Assembly (NCBI RefSeq): GCF_002575655.3
Contig: NC_053039.3
Location: 378,239,633-378,303,632, forward strand
Direction: 5' to 3'
Length of the DNA stretch: 64,000 bases
From: Aegilops tauschii subsp. strangulata
Taxonomy: Eukaryota; Streptophyta; Magnoliopsida; Poales; Poaceae
The notes under the pieces are model-generated. The model did no database searches, was not told where the DNA came from, and saw nothing but the letters and a program-made list of their open reading frames with translations. Positions 1 through 12,284 of the stretch are shown piece by piece; positions within the stretch are counted from its first letter, which is position 1, and each line of letters opens with the position of its first letter. Both the position numbers and the translations under genes were made by a program.

Positions 1-493
1 TTTTATTGCCTTATGCACCAGTGACAACTTGCATGAAGGATCTTATTTAATCCATTGGTAGGTATAGTGGACTCTCATAACATGAAATTGGGTTTAAGGT
101 TTTTGGATGCACAAGTAGTATCTCTACTTGGTGCGGATTTTTGGCTAGCAAAGATATTGGGCAAGCACCACATGTTGGAGGATCTATGACAATATAACTT
201 CTATGTGAATATGAACAAACATAAATCATTACGTTGTCTTCCTTGTCCAATGTCAACAATTTGACATAAAATACTTAATGGGCACAATCATAAAATATGT
301 CCAAGATAGTATAATTGCATGTGAATCTTCTCTTCTCTTATTAATTCTTTCATGAACTACATCATTGACCAATGCTATGTTTGTCAACTTTCAATAAATT
401 TTACCACTTATACTTTTGCTTATGTAATGTCATTACTTTCCATAAGATTAGCATATGATCTTTTTCATTATTATTTTTATTTTGATTGAAACA
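1..493 (-). mobile_element. Athila-type Gypsy element B, 3' noncoding internal part (piece 1)
   Basis: Read on the minus strand, this stretch matches the noncoding region upstream of the 3' LTR in the other Athila-type elements here: about 11520-12060 in element C (same orientation) and about 4970-5220 in element A (opposite orientation). It carries no credible gene. The sequence resumes after 7607, because element A is inserted at 493/494 with the 5-bp duplication aaaca (489-493 and 7608-7612). The 3' LTR of B would lie left of the window. Assignment to the Athila lineage rests on similarity to C, which has a tRNA-Asp primer site. The family name (Sabrina, WHAM or Fatima type) is not certain. 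Confidence 0.7.
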
Positions 494-1962
494 TGGTATG
501 TCTCCAACGTATCTATAATTTATGAAGTATTCATGCCATGTTTACAACAATTTTATATGGTTTTGGTATGATTTGGATGGAACTAACCCGGACTAACGTT
601 GTTTTCAACAGAACTACCGTGGTGTTGTTTTCTGTGCAGAAATAAAAGTTCTCCAAATGCAACGGAACTTTTTGATGATTTTTTTGGAACAAAAGAGGCA
701 CTAGAAGCTTCGTGGGTGGGCCAGAGGAGCCACGAGGAGGGCACAAGACACCGGGGCGCGCCAGGAGGCCCAGGCCCGCCCAGGTGGGTTGTGCTCACCT
801 CGAGGCCCATCTTAGCGTGATTCCAACGCCAAAAAATCCTATAAATAGAGAAACCATCAGAAATAACCCTATATCAGATGTTTCGCAGTCACAAGCCTTT
901 GTAACCACGAAAAACCAATCTAGACCCCGTTTCGGCACCCTGCCGGAGGGGGAAATCATCACCGGTGGCCACCATGATGAGGAGGGAGTAGTCCACCCTC
1001 GGGGCTGAGGGTTTGTACTAGTAGCTACGTGTTTACTCTCTCTCTCTTGTGTTCTTGAGATGTCACGATCTTGACATATCGCAGGCTTTGTTAATATAGT
1101 TGGATCATATGGTGTTTTCCCCTCTCTATCTTGTTGTGAATTGAGTTTTCCCTTTGAGATTTGTTTTATCGGATTGAATAGTTTTATGGATTTGAGAGCA
1201 ATTGATGTATGTCTTTCTGTGAATACCCATGGTGACAATGGGGTATCATATTGATTCACTTGATATGATTTTTGGCACTCAACTTGCAGATTCCGTAGGT
1301 CACATTGGGGTAATCTATGCACAGGGGTTGACGCACATTCTCGTCTTTGTTTCTTCGGTAGAAATCTGAGGGCACACTTTGAGGTTCTTTGTGTTGGATT
1401 GAGTATTATGAATCTGAAATTGTTTGATGGGAAAGAATAGCTTTGAGGTGGTTTCGTACCCTACAAACAATTTCTTCTTACGATCTCTGCTAGATAAGAA
1501 CTTTGGAGTGATTCTTCATCGCACGTTGAGGGATGGTTACATGATCCAATTATATTAGCATTGTTGAGAGATTGCACTAGCGAAAGTACGAACCCTAGGA
1601 CTCATTTTCAAGCATTGCAATACCGTTTGTGCTCCGCTTTATCAATTGCTACCTTGCTGTTTTTTATTGTTCCTATTACAAAAATCAATATCCACTATCA
1701 TTACTACACTTTTATCACCATCTCTTCGCCGAACTAGTGCACCTATATAATTTACCATTGTATTTGGTGTGTTGGAGAGACAAGAGACTCTTTGTTATTT
1801 GGTTGCATGGTTGTTTGAGAGAGACCATCTTCATCCTACGCCTCCCACGGATTGATAAACCTTAGGTCATACACTTGAGGGAAAATTGCTACTGTCCTAC
1901 AAAACTCTGCGCTTGGAGGCCCAACACGAGTCTACAAGAATAAAGTTGCGTAGTAGACATCA
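494..1962 (+). repeat. 5' LTR of element A
   Basis: 1469 bp, tg...ca ends. It aligns with the 3' LTR at 6012-7607 over its whole length, apart from point changes and two large gaps. The 5' copy lacks about 170 bp that the 3' copy has (around 6905-7076). The 5' copy keeps about 45-50 bp containing the TATA-like box, which the 3' copy has lost. The first bases are tggtatg in place of the tgatacg of the 3' copy, a decayed terminus. Confidence 0.9.
839..848 (+). promoter_or_regulatory. TATA-like box in 5' LTR of A
   Basis: The sequence ctataaatag lies about 345 bp into the 5' LTR, just before a region expected to hold the transcript start. The corresponding block is deleted in the 3' LTR. Role inferred from position and sequence only. 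Confidence 0.5.
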
Positions 1963-1972
1963 AGCTCTTTTA

Positions 1973-1990
1973 TGGTGCCGTTGCCGGGGA
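1973..1990 (+). promoter_or_regulatory. Primer-binding site of A (tRNA-Asp type)
   Basis: tggtgccgttgccgggga matches the complement of the 3' end of plant tRNA-Asp (ccccggcaacggcgcca) with one change, and begins 10 bases after the LTR end. A tRNA-Asp primer is typical of Athila-lineage elements. Confidence 0.85.
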
Positions 1991-2189
1991 GGCGAGTGCT
2001 TGAAGGTATATCTCTAGATCTTGCAATTGAATCTTTTTAGTTTCTTGTTTATCACTAGTTTGGTTTGCAAAAGAAAACTACAAAAAAATGGAATTGAGGT
2101 TGCATCATATTGTTCGTCTTTATAATGTCTTTCGTGAAAATGATGGAAAGGAAAGTTGTGCTCACTTGATAGAAGAATAATTATATAAA

Positions 2190-2846
2190 ATGTTTGGCAT
2201 AAATGATGGGCATGATTGCAATGTTATTAGTGTGAATTCTTTGAATATCCATGATGCTAGTGATATGCAAAGCCATAAGCTTGGGGATGCTATGTTGGAT
2301 GAAGATGATATTTTTAGTCCCCCAAGTTTTGATGAGAATATTTATTATGATGAAAGCATGCCTCCTATTGATGATGATTATATTGATGAAAGTGGATTTG
2401 GAGAGGTCATGAATTTATTTAGTGATGAATCCACTATTTTGGAAGAGGTTTCAATTGACTATGAAAACAAAGTTCCTATCTATGATGATTATGGTGACGA
2501 CATGTATGCTATAAAGAATAATGATAACCATAAAACTTGTCATCATAGTTTTAATGTTCAATTTGATTATGTCAATCAAGTAGCACATGGTACTTATTTT
2601 GTTGAATTTGATCCCACTACTATTGATGAGAATAAATTTGCTTATATGGAGAGTAATACAATTTCTATGCTTATGGATCATGAAAAGAATGCTTTATGTG
2701 ATAGTTATATTGTTGAATTCCTTCATGATGGTACTGAAAATTATTATAAGAGAGGAACATATGCTTTTACATATTGCAATAATATCAAGTTTCCTCTCTA
2801 TGTGTTGAAAATCTTGAAGTTTGCTTGTTTTGCCTTCCTATGCTAG
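2190..2846 (+). CDS. Acidic protein of unknown function in element A
   Basis: 218-residue ORF and the only long ORF of element A. It is rich in D, E, Y and S in the first 120 residues (for example DDIFSPPSFDE and PIDDDYIDESGFG) and then becomes more hydrophobic. The reading frame stops just after KILKFACF. A second frame (2825-3013) continues with a basic, hydrophobic tail (LPMLV, HRKWVRLKC), so a frameshift near 2820 probably cut a protein once about 270 residues long. It has no Gag, zinc knuckle, protease or RT motif. Similar ORFs are, from memory, common in Triticeae elements of this group, but I know of no assigned function. It could be a remnant or a protein acting in trans. The ATG at 2190 is the first in frame, about 200 bp after the primer site. 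Confidence 0.6.
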   Translation: MFGINDGHDCNVISVNSLNIHDASDMQSHKLGDAMLDEDDIFSPPSFDENIYYDESMPPIDDDYIDESGFGEVMNLFSDESTILEEVSIDYENKVPIYDDYGDDMYAIKNNDNHKTCHHSFNVQFDYVNQVAHGTYFVEFDPTTIDENKFAYMESNTISMLMDHEKNALCDSYIVEFLHDGTENYYKRGTYAFTYCNNIKFPLYVLKILKFACFAFLC

Positions 2847-5800
2847 TTAATTCTTGTTCCCATAAGTTGTTCGCTCACAAAATCACTATGCATAGGAAGT
2901 GGGTTAGACTTAAATGTGCTAGTCATATGATTCATGATGCTCTTGTTATGTTTCAATTCTTATCTTTTATGCGAGCATCATTGAAACCATCATGTCTAGC
3001 TAAAAGGCATTAATGAAAAATGCTTGTTGGGAGACAACCCAACACTTTTACCTACTTATTTTGTGTGTTCACATGATTAAGCTACTGTAGTAATCATGTT
3101 TTATAGCTTTTTTCAATAAAGTACCAAGTAAAGCCTTTGGGATAGTGTGGATGATAGTTGACGTGATTCTGTGCAAAAACAGAAACTTTTATGCCCAGTA
3201 ACATAATTGATCTGCTCTGCTGGAACATGATAAATTATTGAATTTTTTGCAGATGATTTATATACAAATTACCTATGTTGTCCTAATTTTTTAGAATTTT
3301 TGGAGTAGCAGAAGTATGGTCGTTGTCCAGATAATTACAAACAGTTCTGTTTTTGACAGATTCTATTTTCAATACATAGTTTGCTTGTTTCCTAGTTTCT
3401 ATGGTTATATTTCTCAATATAAATTGTGGAAATGATAAGGTACAGTTGGAATTGTGTGAGAAAAATTATGAATCTTGTCTTTGATAGTACCAAAGTGAAT
3501 GATTTGTCTTTTACCATACTAACCTATCTCACAAAGTTTCGTTAAGTTTTGTGTGATTGAAGTTTTCAAGTTTTGGATGATTGAAGTTTTCAAGTTTTGG
3601 ATGAGATGCCGATATGAGGAGAATAAGGAGTGACAAGACCCTAAGCTTGGGTATTCCCAAGGCACCCCAAGGTAATATTCAAGGAAGATCCAAGCAACTA
3701 AGCTTGGGGATGCCCCGTAAGGCATCCCCTCTTTCGTCTTCAACATTATCGGTAACCTCACTTGGAGCTATATTTTTATTCGTCACATGATATGAGTTTT
3801 GCTTCGAGCGTCATTTTATTTTATTTTTATTTGCTTGCTGCTATTTATAATAATGTTTTGCATCTTCCATTTCAATAAAAATTTCAAGTATAGCCTTTAC
3901 CATGCTTATTTTGCAAGTCTACATTTTGTTGTTTGAAAACAGAAAGTTTTCTTTCATTGTCTGAATTGTTCTAGAGAGTCAGAACGTGATAAAATCTTGA
4001 AATTTTTACACACTAAGCTAAAACAAATTTTCTAAAGTGTGGTAATTTTTCAGAATTTTTGGAGTTAGATAAGTATGAATCTTCTTGCATTATTTGTAGA
4101 CTGACCTATTTTGGCAGATTGCTGTTATGTTTGCATTGTTTGCATATGTTTGTTTGTTTAATGATTGTATTTGAGGATAGGAGTATTAAATATGCAGAGG
4201 CATTTAGTAAGCAATGTTAAATAATAATTCTAGTGATTTGATACAGTAGAGAACGATAAGGTTCTTGCATTGATTTATACTAACTTATCTCACAAGTTCT
4301 TGTTGAGTTCTGTGTGGATGAAGTTTTTAAGATTTAGGGAAACCGTGATATAAAAAGAATTAAGGAGACACAAAAGCTCAAGCTTGGGGATGCCCAAGGC
4401 ATCCCAAGATAATAGTCCAAGAAGTCTCAAGCCTCTAGGCTTGGGATGCCTCTATAGGCATCCCACCTTTCTTCATCAAAAATTATCGGTTAGCCTCGGT
4501 TGAGCCTAAGTTCTGCTTCTTCACATGATGTGTGCTATCCTTGGAATGTCATTTTTTTTCATTTTGCTTGCTGTTTTAATAAAATACTTAGATTTGAAAG
4601 TTTTTAAATAAGAGAGAGTCCTCAATTAGCTACCCCTTTACTTAACTACTCGCTTGATCTTCACTTATATCTTTTTGGAGTAGTTTGTCATTTACTCTTG
4701 TGCTTCACTTATATCCTATGAGAAAATTGTTGAATGAATTGAATATCATGAATTTGAAATTATATGTTCATATCATGCCTAGTAATGGCTTCACATTGGG
4801 TTTAGAAAGTGAAATCTTTTGAAGCTTGACAATGACAATATTGATCATACAAGAAATTCATGAATGATTAGTATAAGGAAGAGAACTTTCACATACAAAT
4901 ATATTATCTTGGACATCTTCTATGATTGTGAATACCCATTAATTATTTAAAACTTGAGAAAATTAGTTGAATTTGGACAAGGAAGACAATGTAATGAGTT
5001 ATGTTGGGGTATATTTGCACAGAAGATATATTGTTATAGATCCTCCAGCATATGGCGTTTGCCTAGGATCTTTTGCTAGCCAAAAATTCGTACTAAGTAG
5101 AGATACTACTTGTGCATCCAAAACCCCTTAAACTCAGTTTCTTGCCATGAGTGTCCACCATACCTACCTATGGATTGAATAAGATCCTTCAATTAAGTTG
5201 TCATCGGTGCAAAAAGGCAATTAAAATTGCTCCTAAATATGTTTGATCTTTTATTGTAAGGGAAAATTGAGCGTTGTACGAACTTCTGATGGCAACGTAA
5301 TAAAAGCGACAAACTGCATAATAAAGGTTGCTATCATAAAGGGCAATATAACGTGACGTTCCTTTGCATTAAGAGTTTGGGCATCCAAAAGTAAAAAGCG
5401 CATGGCAACCTTTGCTTCCCTCTGCGAAGGGCCTATCTTTCACTTTTCAGTATTTACTTTTATGCAAGAGTCAATAGAATGCATTCTCATTTCAACCTCA
5501 ATTATCCTCTAGTTGGCAAGCATCATGTGGTCAGGAAATATCTAGGCACATATGGCTAGTAAAATATATTTGATCATGAATTATTATTGTTCACAAATCT
5601 ATGATAAATGAGTTGGGAGGCGAAACGTTAAGCCCTATCTTTCTCTGTGTTCGATGGATGCCATTTGTTCTAAAAAATATGCTTTGAGTACTAGCAATCA
5701 TAGAAGACTATATGATGATTGAGTATGTGGAGCTCTTACTTAGACTTTGTTGAATAAGTTGAATTGCAATTGCTTGGTGACTGAGAATATAGGTTGTTGA

Positions 5801-6011
5801 GTTTCAAGAGAATTCATTGTTTGGACCTCAACATGTGAATTGGTTGCTACTTAACATGAGAAGTTTTATGAGAAAGAATTATTGTTATGATGCTAGGAAA
5901 AGTGACTGAAATTAACATTGATCAAACTTACGCACTTTGCTAGCATTCACACTTCATAAATTATTTCTTTTATCATTTACCTTGACGAGTAGGAATTAAG
6001 CTTGGGGATGC
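2847..6011 (+). mobile_element. Noncoding internal region of A, with purine tract
   Basis: About 3.1 kb with no credible gene. It contains tgttgggagacaacccaaca, a small hairpin (about 3028-3047), then repeated aagcttgg(g)gatgcc/ggcatccc blocks near 3640-3730 and 4380-4465. The last bases, aattaagcttggggatgc (5994-6011), form the polypurine-like tract directly before the 3' LTR. Positions 4970-5300 are similar, in inverted orientation, to the start of the window. Confidence 0.75.
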
Positions 6012-7607
6012 TGATACGTCCCCAACGTATCTATAATTTATGAAGTATTCATGCCATGTTTACAACAATTTTATATGGTTTTGGTTTGATTTGGATGGAA
6101 CTAACCCGGACTAACCCTGTTTTCATCAGAACTACCGTGGTGTTGTTTTTTGTGCAGAAATAAAAGTTCTCCAAATGCAACGAAACTTTTTGACGATTTT
6201 TTGGAACAAAAGAGGCACTAAAAGCTTCGTGGGAGGGCCAGAGGAGCCACGAGGAGGCCACAAGACACCTGGGTGCCCCAGGAGGCCCAGGTGCGCCCAG
6301 GTGGGTTGTGCTCACCTCGAGGCCCATCATAAATAACCCAAGATCAGAAGTTCCACCGCCGCAAGCCTCTGTAGCCACGAAAAATCAATCTTGACCCCGT
6401 TCTGGCACCCTGCCGGAGGGAAAAATCATCACCGATGGCCACCATGATGAGGAGGGAGTAGTCCAACCTCGAGGCTGAGGGTTTGTACCAGTAGTTGTGT
6501 GTTTAATCTCTCTCTCTCTCTCATGTTCTTGAGATGTCACGATCTTGATGTATCGCGGGCTTTGTTAATATAGTTTGATCATACGGTGTTTTCCCCTCTC
6601 TATCTTGTGTGAATTGAGTTTTCCCTTTGAGATTTCATTTTATCGGATTGAATACTTTTATGGATTTGAGAGCACTTGATGTATGTCTTTCTATGAATAC
6701 ATGTGGTGACAATGGGGTATCATATTGATTCACTTGATATGTGTTTTGGCACTCAACTTGCGGATTTCTGAGGTGACATTGGGGTAATCTATGCATAGGG
6801 GTTGATGCATGTTCTCATCTTTGTTTCTCCGGTAGAAATCTTGGTGCACTCTTTGAGGTTCTTTGTGTTGGATTGAGTATGATGAATCTGAAATTGTTTG
6901 ATGCATATCGTATAATCAACACATGGATACTCGCAGTGACATTGGAGTATCTAGGTGACATTACGGTTGGTTGATGTGTATCATATGGTGTTATTTTAGT
7001 ACGAAATCTTGGTTAGATCGATCGGAAAAAATAGCTTGGTGTTATTTTAGTACGAACTATAGGATAGATTGATCGGAAAGAATAGCTTTGAAGTGGTTTC
7101 GTACCCTACAAACAATTTCTTCTTATGTTCTCCACTAGATAAGAACTTTGGACTGATCCTTGATCGCACATTGAGGGATGGTTATATGATCCAGTTATAT
7201 TAGCATTGGTGAGAGATTGCACTAGCGAAAGTACGGACCCTAGGCCTCATTTTCAATCATTGCAATACCGTTTGTGCTCCGTTTTATCAATTGCTACCTT
7301 GCTGTTTTTTGTTGTTCCTATTACAAAAATCAATATCTACTATCATTACTACACTTTTATCACCATCTCTTCGCCGAACTAGTGAATCTATACAATTTAC
7401 CATTGTATTTGGTGTGTTGGGGACACAAGAGACTCTTTGTTATTTGGTTGCAGGGTTGTTTGATAGAGACCATCTTCATCTTATGCCTCCCATGGATTGA
7501 TAAACCTTAGGTCATCCACTTGAGGGAAAATTGCTACTGTCCTACAAAACTCTGCGCTTGGAGGCCCAACACGAGTCTACAAGAATAAAGTTGCATAGTA
7601 GACATCA
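6012..7607 (+). repeat. 3' LTR of element A
   Basis: 1596 bp, starts tgatacgtcc, ends gacatca, followed by target duplication aaaca (7608-7612). Longer than the 5' LTR because the 5' copy has a larger deletion. It lacks the TATA-like box block. Confidence 0.9.
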
Positions 7608-7857
7608 AAACATAAAAGTAAAGAAGCAAAAACTCAAACTAATCTTTATTATATAACTCTCACTCGATTACATAGATAGATAGATCACGAAACTAGCACC
7701 CGAAAATGGATCATACTAAACTTTTATTTAACTAAATCATGAAATAACAAAGGATCAAACTAAGATAGGTAAATATAATAAAAGAGATGGTGATACGATA
7801 CTCGGGCACCTCCCCCAAGCTTGGCACAAGCCAAGGGGAGTTCCCATACCCGTGTGC

Positions 7858-8263
7858 TTAAGTCTCCTTTTTTGGTGATGGTGGTTGTGGTGAAGAAGTA
7901 GCATGCTTGTTCTCCAGCTTACGCTTGAGGATAAAAGTTTCCTCCCTCAAATCATCGTTTTCTTGCTCAAACTTCAATATCTTTTTGCATAATGCCTCCT
8001 TGCTTTCCTGTAGAAAACGGGATGGGATAAATTGGATCTTAGATTTGTTTACTCCATTTTGACTTCTTGAATTCCGCGTGCATATCTCTAGGTTGGGGTA
8101 GTGGAACTTCATCTTCATCTAAGCTGGCATCCCTCGTTTCCTCCAAGTCGGTATCTTCCTCCTCCTCAGTGGACCATAGGTAGGGATAAATCTCCCCAAA
8201 GGTCTTTGGATCTGCAACTTAGTGGGAGACATAGATCTCTCCATCTGAATCTTGAGACGACAT
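7858..8263 (-). pseudogene. Degenerate small ORF downstream of pol in B
   Basis: Begins at an ATG read from 8263 with MSSQDSDGE, close to MSSQESVGE of the 151-residue ORF in element C. In-frame stops occur near the start and in the middle. The readable tail (7858-8118) ends in a coiled-coil-like segment (KILKFEQENDDLREETFILKRK) and the tail SPKKET, which C shares as PPKKET. In Athila elements this position after pol is that of the extra, sometimes envelope-like, ORF. Here only a charged, helical protein is seen, without a clear signal peptide or membrane segment. Function unknown. Confidence 0.6.
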
Positions 8264-8599
8264 ACTTTCATATCTGCCAAAAAAATAGCACGAAACAAGA
8301 ACAGAGGATATTTCTGCGATGTGGTGGTCAAATCGTCTCGGGGTATATATAAAGAACTTTTATCTTGGGAAACAAGTATACCATAGGAAAACAGAGTCGG
8401 GAAGGTTCCCGAGGGGCCCACTATCCACCCGGGCGCGCCAGGAGGGGAAGGCGCGCCCTGGTGCCTAGTGGGCACCTCGGTTGCCTTCTTGGGTGTTTCT
8501 TATTTTTTTTTATTTTTCAAATATTCCAAAACCGACAGAAAATATTTTTTCAGAATTTTTGGAGTCTATTTACTTACCGTATCACGTACCTCTTCCTTT

Positions 8600-9189
8600 C
8601 TAGGGTTCTGGAGTGTTCCGGAAGGTCTCTTTCATGTATTCCTCTACTGTCATGGTTTGAATAATGTTAGTTTCAACATTAATAGGTGTACCTGAAATTC
8701 TTTGTCCATTGTCCACCTTCGGATTAGTGCCTTCGGCATTGCTAATCTTAATAGCTCCAGAGCGATAAACTTCTTCAATGATATATGGTCCTTCCCACTT
8801 GGAGAGGAGTTTTCCTGCAAAAAATCTAAAACGAGAGTTGTACAATAGAGCATACTCACCCACTTTGAATTCTCGTCTTTGGATTCTTTTATGATGCCAT
8901 CTTTTAACTTTTTCTTTGAACAGTTTGGCCTTTTCATAGGCTTGGGTTCTCCATTCATCTAGTGAGCTAATATCAAACAACCTTTTTTCACGGCAAGTTT
9001 GAAGTCGTAATTGAGTTCTTTAATTGCCCGATATGCTTTATGTTCTAACTCAAGAGGAAAATGACAAGCTTTTCTGTATACCATTTTATATGGAAACATA
9101 CCCGTAGGATTTTTCTAAGCAGTTCTATAAGCCCATAGTGCATCATCAAGTTTCTTAGACCAATTTTTCCTAGAACTGTTGATGGTCTT
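8600..9189 (-). pseudogene. Integrase C-terminal fragment of B
   Basis: The readable part (8600-8980) encodes FDISSLDEWRTQAYEKAK, then KWEGPYIIEEVYRSGAI. This is the C-terminal DNA-binding region of Athila-type integrase and nearly matches C at 13006-13440. Upstream, 8981-9189 continues the end of the integrase core in another frame with one clear stop. The gene is truncated at 9189 by element C, so the catalytic D,D region is missing here. Confidence 0.85.
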
Positions 9190-10713
9190 TGATGACCCAC
9201 AAGTATAGGGGATCTATCGTAGTCCTTTCGATAAGTAAGAGTGTCGAACCCAACGAGGAGCCGAAGGAAATGATAAGCGGTTTTCAGCAAGGTATTCTCT
9301 GCAAGCACTGAAATTGTAGGTAACAGATGGTTTTTGTGATAAGATAATTTGTAACGAGCAACAAGTAACAAAAGTAAATAAAGTGCAGCAAGGTGGCCCA
9401 ATCCTTTTTGTAGCAAAGGACAAGCCTGGACAAACTCTTATATAGAGAAAAGCGCTCCCGAGGACACATGGGAATTATCGTCAAGCTAGTTTTCATCACG
9501 TTCATATGATTCGCATTCGGTACTTTGGTAATTTGATATGTTGGTGGACCGGTGCTTGGGTGCTGTTCTTACTTGAACAAGCATCCCACTTATGATTAAC
9601 TCCTATTGCAAGCATCCGCAACTACAAAAGAAGTATTAAGGTAAACCTAACCATAGCATGAAACATATGGATCCAAATCAGCCCCTTACGAAGCAACACA
9701 TAAACTAGGGTTTAAGCTTCTGTCACTCTAGCAACCCATCATCTACTTATTACTTCCCAATGCCTTCCTCTAGGCCCAAATAATGGAGAAGTGTCATGTA
9801 GTCGACGTTCACATAACACCACTAGAGGAGAGACAACATACATCTCATCAAAATATCGAACGAATACCAAATTCACATGACTACTAATAGCAAGACTTCT
9901 CCCATGTCCTCAGGAACAAACGTAACTAATCACAAAGCATATTCATGTTCACAATCAGAGGGGTATTAATGTGTAAAAAGGATCTGAACATATGATCTTC
10001 CACCAAATAAACCAACTAGCATCAACTACAAGGAGTAATCAACACTACTAGCAACCTACAGGTACCAATCCCAGACATAGAGACAAGAATTGGATACAAG
10101 AGATGAACTAGGGTTTGAGAGGAGATGGTGCTGGTGAAGATGTTGATGGAGATTGGCCCTATCCGGATGAGAGGAGCGTTGGTGAAGACGATGGCGATGA
10201 TTTCCCCCTCCCGGAGGGAAGTGTCCCCGGCAGAACAGCTCCGCCAGAGCCCTAGATTGATTCCACCAAGGTTCCGCCTCGTGGCGGCGAAGTCTCGTCC
10301 CGAAAGCTTGCTTATTATTTTTCTTCGGACGAAAGACTTCATATAGCAGAAGATGGGCACCGGAGGGCCAACAGGGGGCCCACGAGGCAGGGGGCGCGCC
10401 CAGGGGGGTAGGGCGCGCCCCCCACCCTTGTGGCCAGGGTGTGGGCCCCCTCTGGTATTTCTTCCGCTCAGTATTTTTTATTATTTCCAAAAATAACTTT
10501 CGTGGAGTTTCAGGACTTTTGGAGTTGTGCAGAATAGGTCTCTAATATTTGCTCCTTTTCTAGCCCAGAATTCCAGCTGCCGGCATTCTCCCTCCTTATG
10601 TAAACCTTGTAAAATAAGAGAGAATAGGCATAAGTATTGTGACATAATGTGTGATAAAAGCCCATAATACAATAAATATGAATATAAAAGCATGATGCAA
10701 AATGGACGTATCA
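9190..10713 (-). repeat. 3' LTR of element C
   Basis: 1524 bp. On the minus strand it runs from tgatacgtcc to gggtcatca. Nearly identical to the LTR at 29104-30608. Flanked on the right by the purine tract (10714-10730, minus strand taagcttgggggagt) and on the left by B's integrase. Confidence 0.9.
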
Positions 10714-12284
10714 ACTCCCCCAAGCTTAGACCTCGCTTGTCCTCAAGCGGAAGCCGATAATGATAAATATGTCCACATGTTTAGAGATAGAGGTGTCGAT
10801 AAAATAAAATATGGACATGAGGGCATCATGATCATTCTAATAGCAGCAACATATATGGGTATTGTCATATAATTTCTTATGCTCAAGTAATAATCTATTC
10901 ACAATGCAAAGTATGAATCAAAAACTTCATTGAGAACCAAAAAACTATAATCTCAGTCATTGAAGCAATTGCAATTTATCATAACATCGGAAAGAGTCAA
11001 CATAAGAGCTTTTCAGCAAGCCCACATACTCAACTATCATTTAGTCTTTCACAATTGCTAATAGTCACGCAATACTTGTGGTTACAGAGTTTTAATCGGA
11101 CACAGAGAAAGATAGGGGCTTATAGTTTCGCCTCCCAACCCTTTTACCTCAAGGGTAATGTCAACAATAATAGTTCATGCTAACTTACATCCAATTAGAT
11201 ATATATGTCAGGATCTTTCCAACACACCGTGCTTGCCAAAGTATAAAATGTAAAAAGGAAAGGTGAAGATCACCATGACTCTTGCATAAGGGTAAGAGAT
11301 AAAAGTAAAAGATAGGCCCTTCGCAGAGGGAAGCAGAGGTTGTCATGCGCTTTCAGGGTTGGCTGCACAAAATCTCAATGCAAAAGAATGTCACTTTATA
11401 TTGCCACTTGTGATATGGACCTTTATTATGCAGTCTGTCGCTTTTATTTCTTCCACATCACAAGATCGTATAAAGCTTATTTCCTCCACACTGATCAATC
11501 ATACATATTTAGAGAGCAATTTTTTATTACTTGCACCGATGACAACTTACTTGAAGGATCTTACTCAATCCATAGGAAGATATGGTGGACTCTCATGGCA
11601 AAACTGGGTTTAAGGGTTTTTGGAAGCACAAGTAGTACCTCTACTTGGTGCAAAGAATTTGGCTAGCATGAGGGGGAAAGGCAAGCTCAACATGTTGGAT
11701 GATCCATGACAATATACTTTATTTTAGATATAACAAAACATAACCCATTACGTTGTCTTCCTTGTCCAACATCAACTCTTTAGCATGTCATATTTTAATG
11801 AGTGCTCACAATCATAAAAGATGTCCAAGATAGTATATTTATATGTGAAACCTCTCTTTCTTTATTACTTCCTATTAATTGCAACGATGACCAAAGCTAT
11901 GTTTGTCAACTCACAACAACTTTTAATCATCATACTCTTTCTGTGTGAAGTCATTACTCTCCATAAGATCAATATGATCTCTTTGTTATTTCTTTTTATT
12001 CTTTTCTCTTTTCTTTTTTTCCCTCAAGATCATAGCAAAATAATCAAGCTCTTGACTCAACACTAATCTTTATTATATAGCTCACGGACTCGATTACATA
12101 AAGGGATCATAAAGCAAAACTCAAAACTAAATCATACTAAAGCTTTATTCTACTAGATCAAGATAATACTAAAAAGGATCAAACTAAGAAAAACGGTAAA
12201 GATAGGAGATGTGGTGGTGATACGATACCGGGGCACCTCCCCCAAGCTTCGCAGTCGCCAAGGGGACTGCCCATACCCATGCGA
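10714..12284 (-). mobile_element. 3' noncoding internal region of C
   Basis: About 1.6 kb without a credible gene. It starts with the purine tract next to the LTR. The first 674 bp are repeated almost exactly at 30609-31280. The part 11520-12060 matches the start of the window (element B). Confidence 0.8.

Larger units (their letters stand above)
494..7607 (+). mobile_element. Complete pol-less Athila-type LTR retrotransposon A
   Basis: Structure seen directly: 5' LTR 494-1962, primer site 1973-1990, internal region, purine tract before 6012, 3' LTR 6012-7607, and the 5-bp duplication aaaca on both sides. The LTRs begin with tg and end with ca. The 4-kb internal region encodes only one acidic protein (2190-2846, probably once reaching 3013). 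No Gag, protease, RT or integrase motif was found in any frame. It is therefore a non-autonomous element that would need enzymes from a relative. Its 3' noncoding region resembles that of B and C, so an Athila-type partner is likely. It lies inside B in the opposite orientation and is younger than B. Confidence 0.9.
7608..9189 (-). mobile_element. Athila-type element B, piece 2 (small ORF and integrase end)
   Basis: Continuation of B after the insertion of A. Reading on the minus strand from 9189 to 7608 gives the C-terminal part of integrase, a spacer, a small downstream ORF, and the start of the 3' noncoding region. Order and sequence parallel element C at 12100-13650. B is cut at 9189/9190 by element C. 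The candidate duplication at the left is gtctt (9185-9189). The rest of B's pol was not found to the right of C. Confidence 0.8.

Noticed and set aside
795..1322. 175-residue minus-strand ORF in the 5' LTR of A
   Set aside because: Antisense in an LTR, no domain, not preserved in the 3' LTR.
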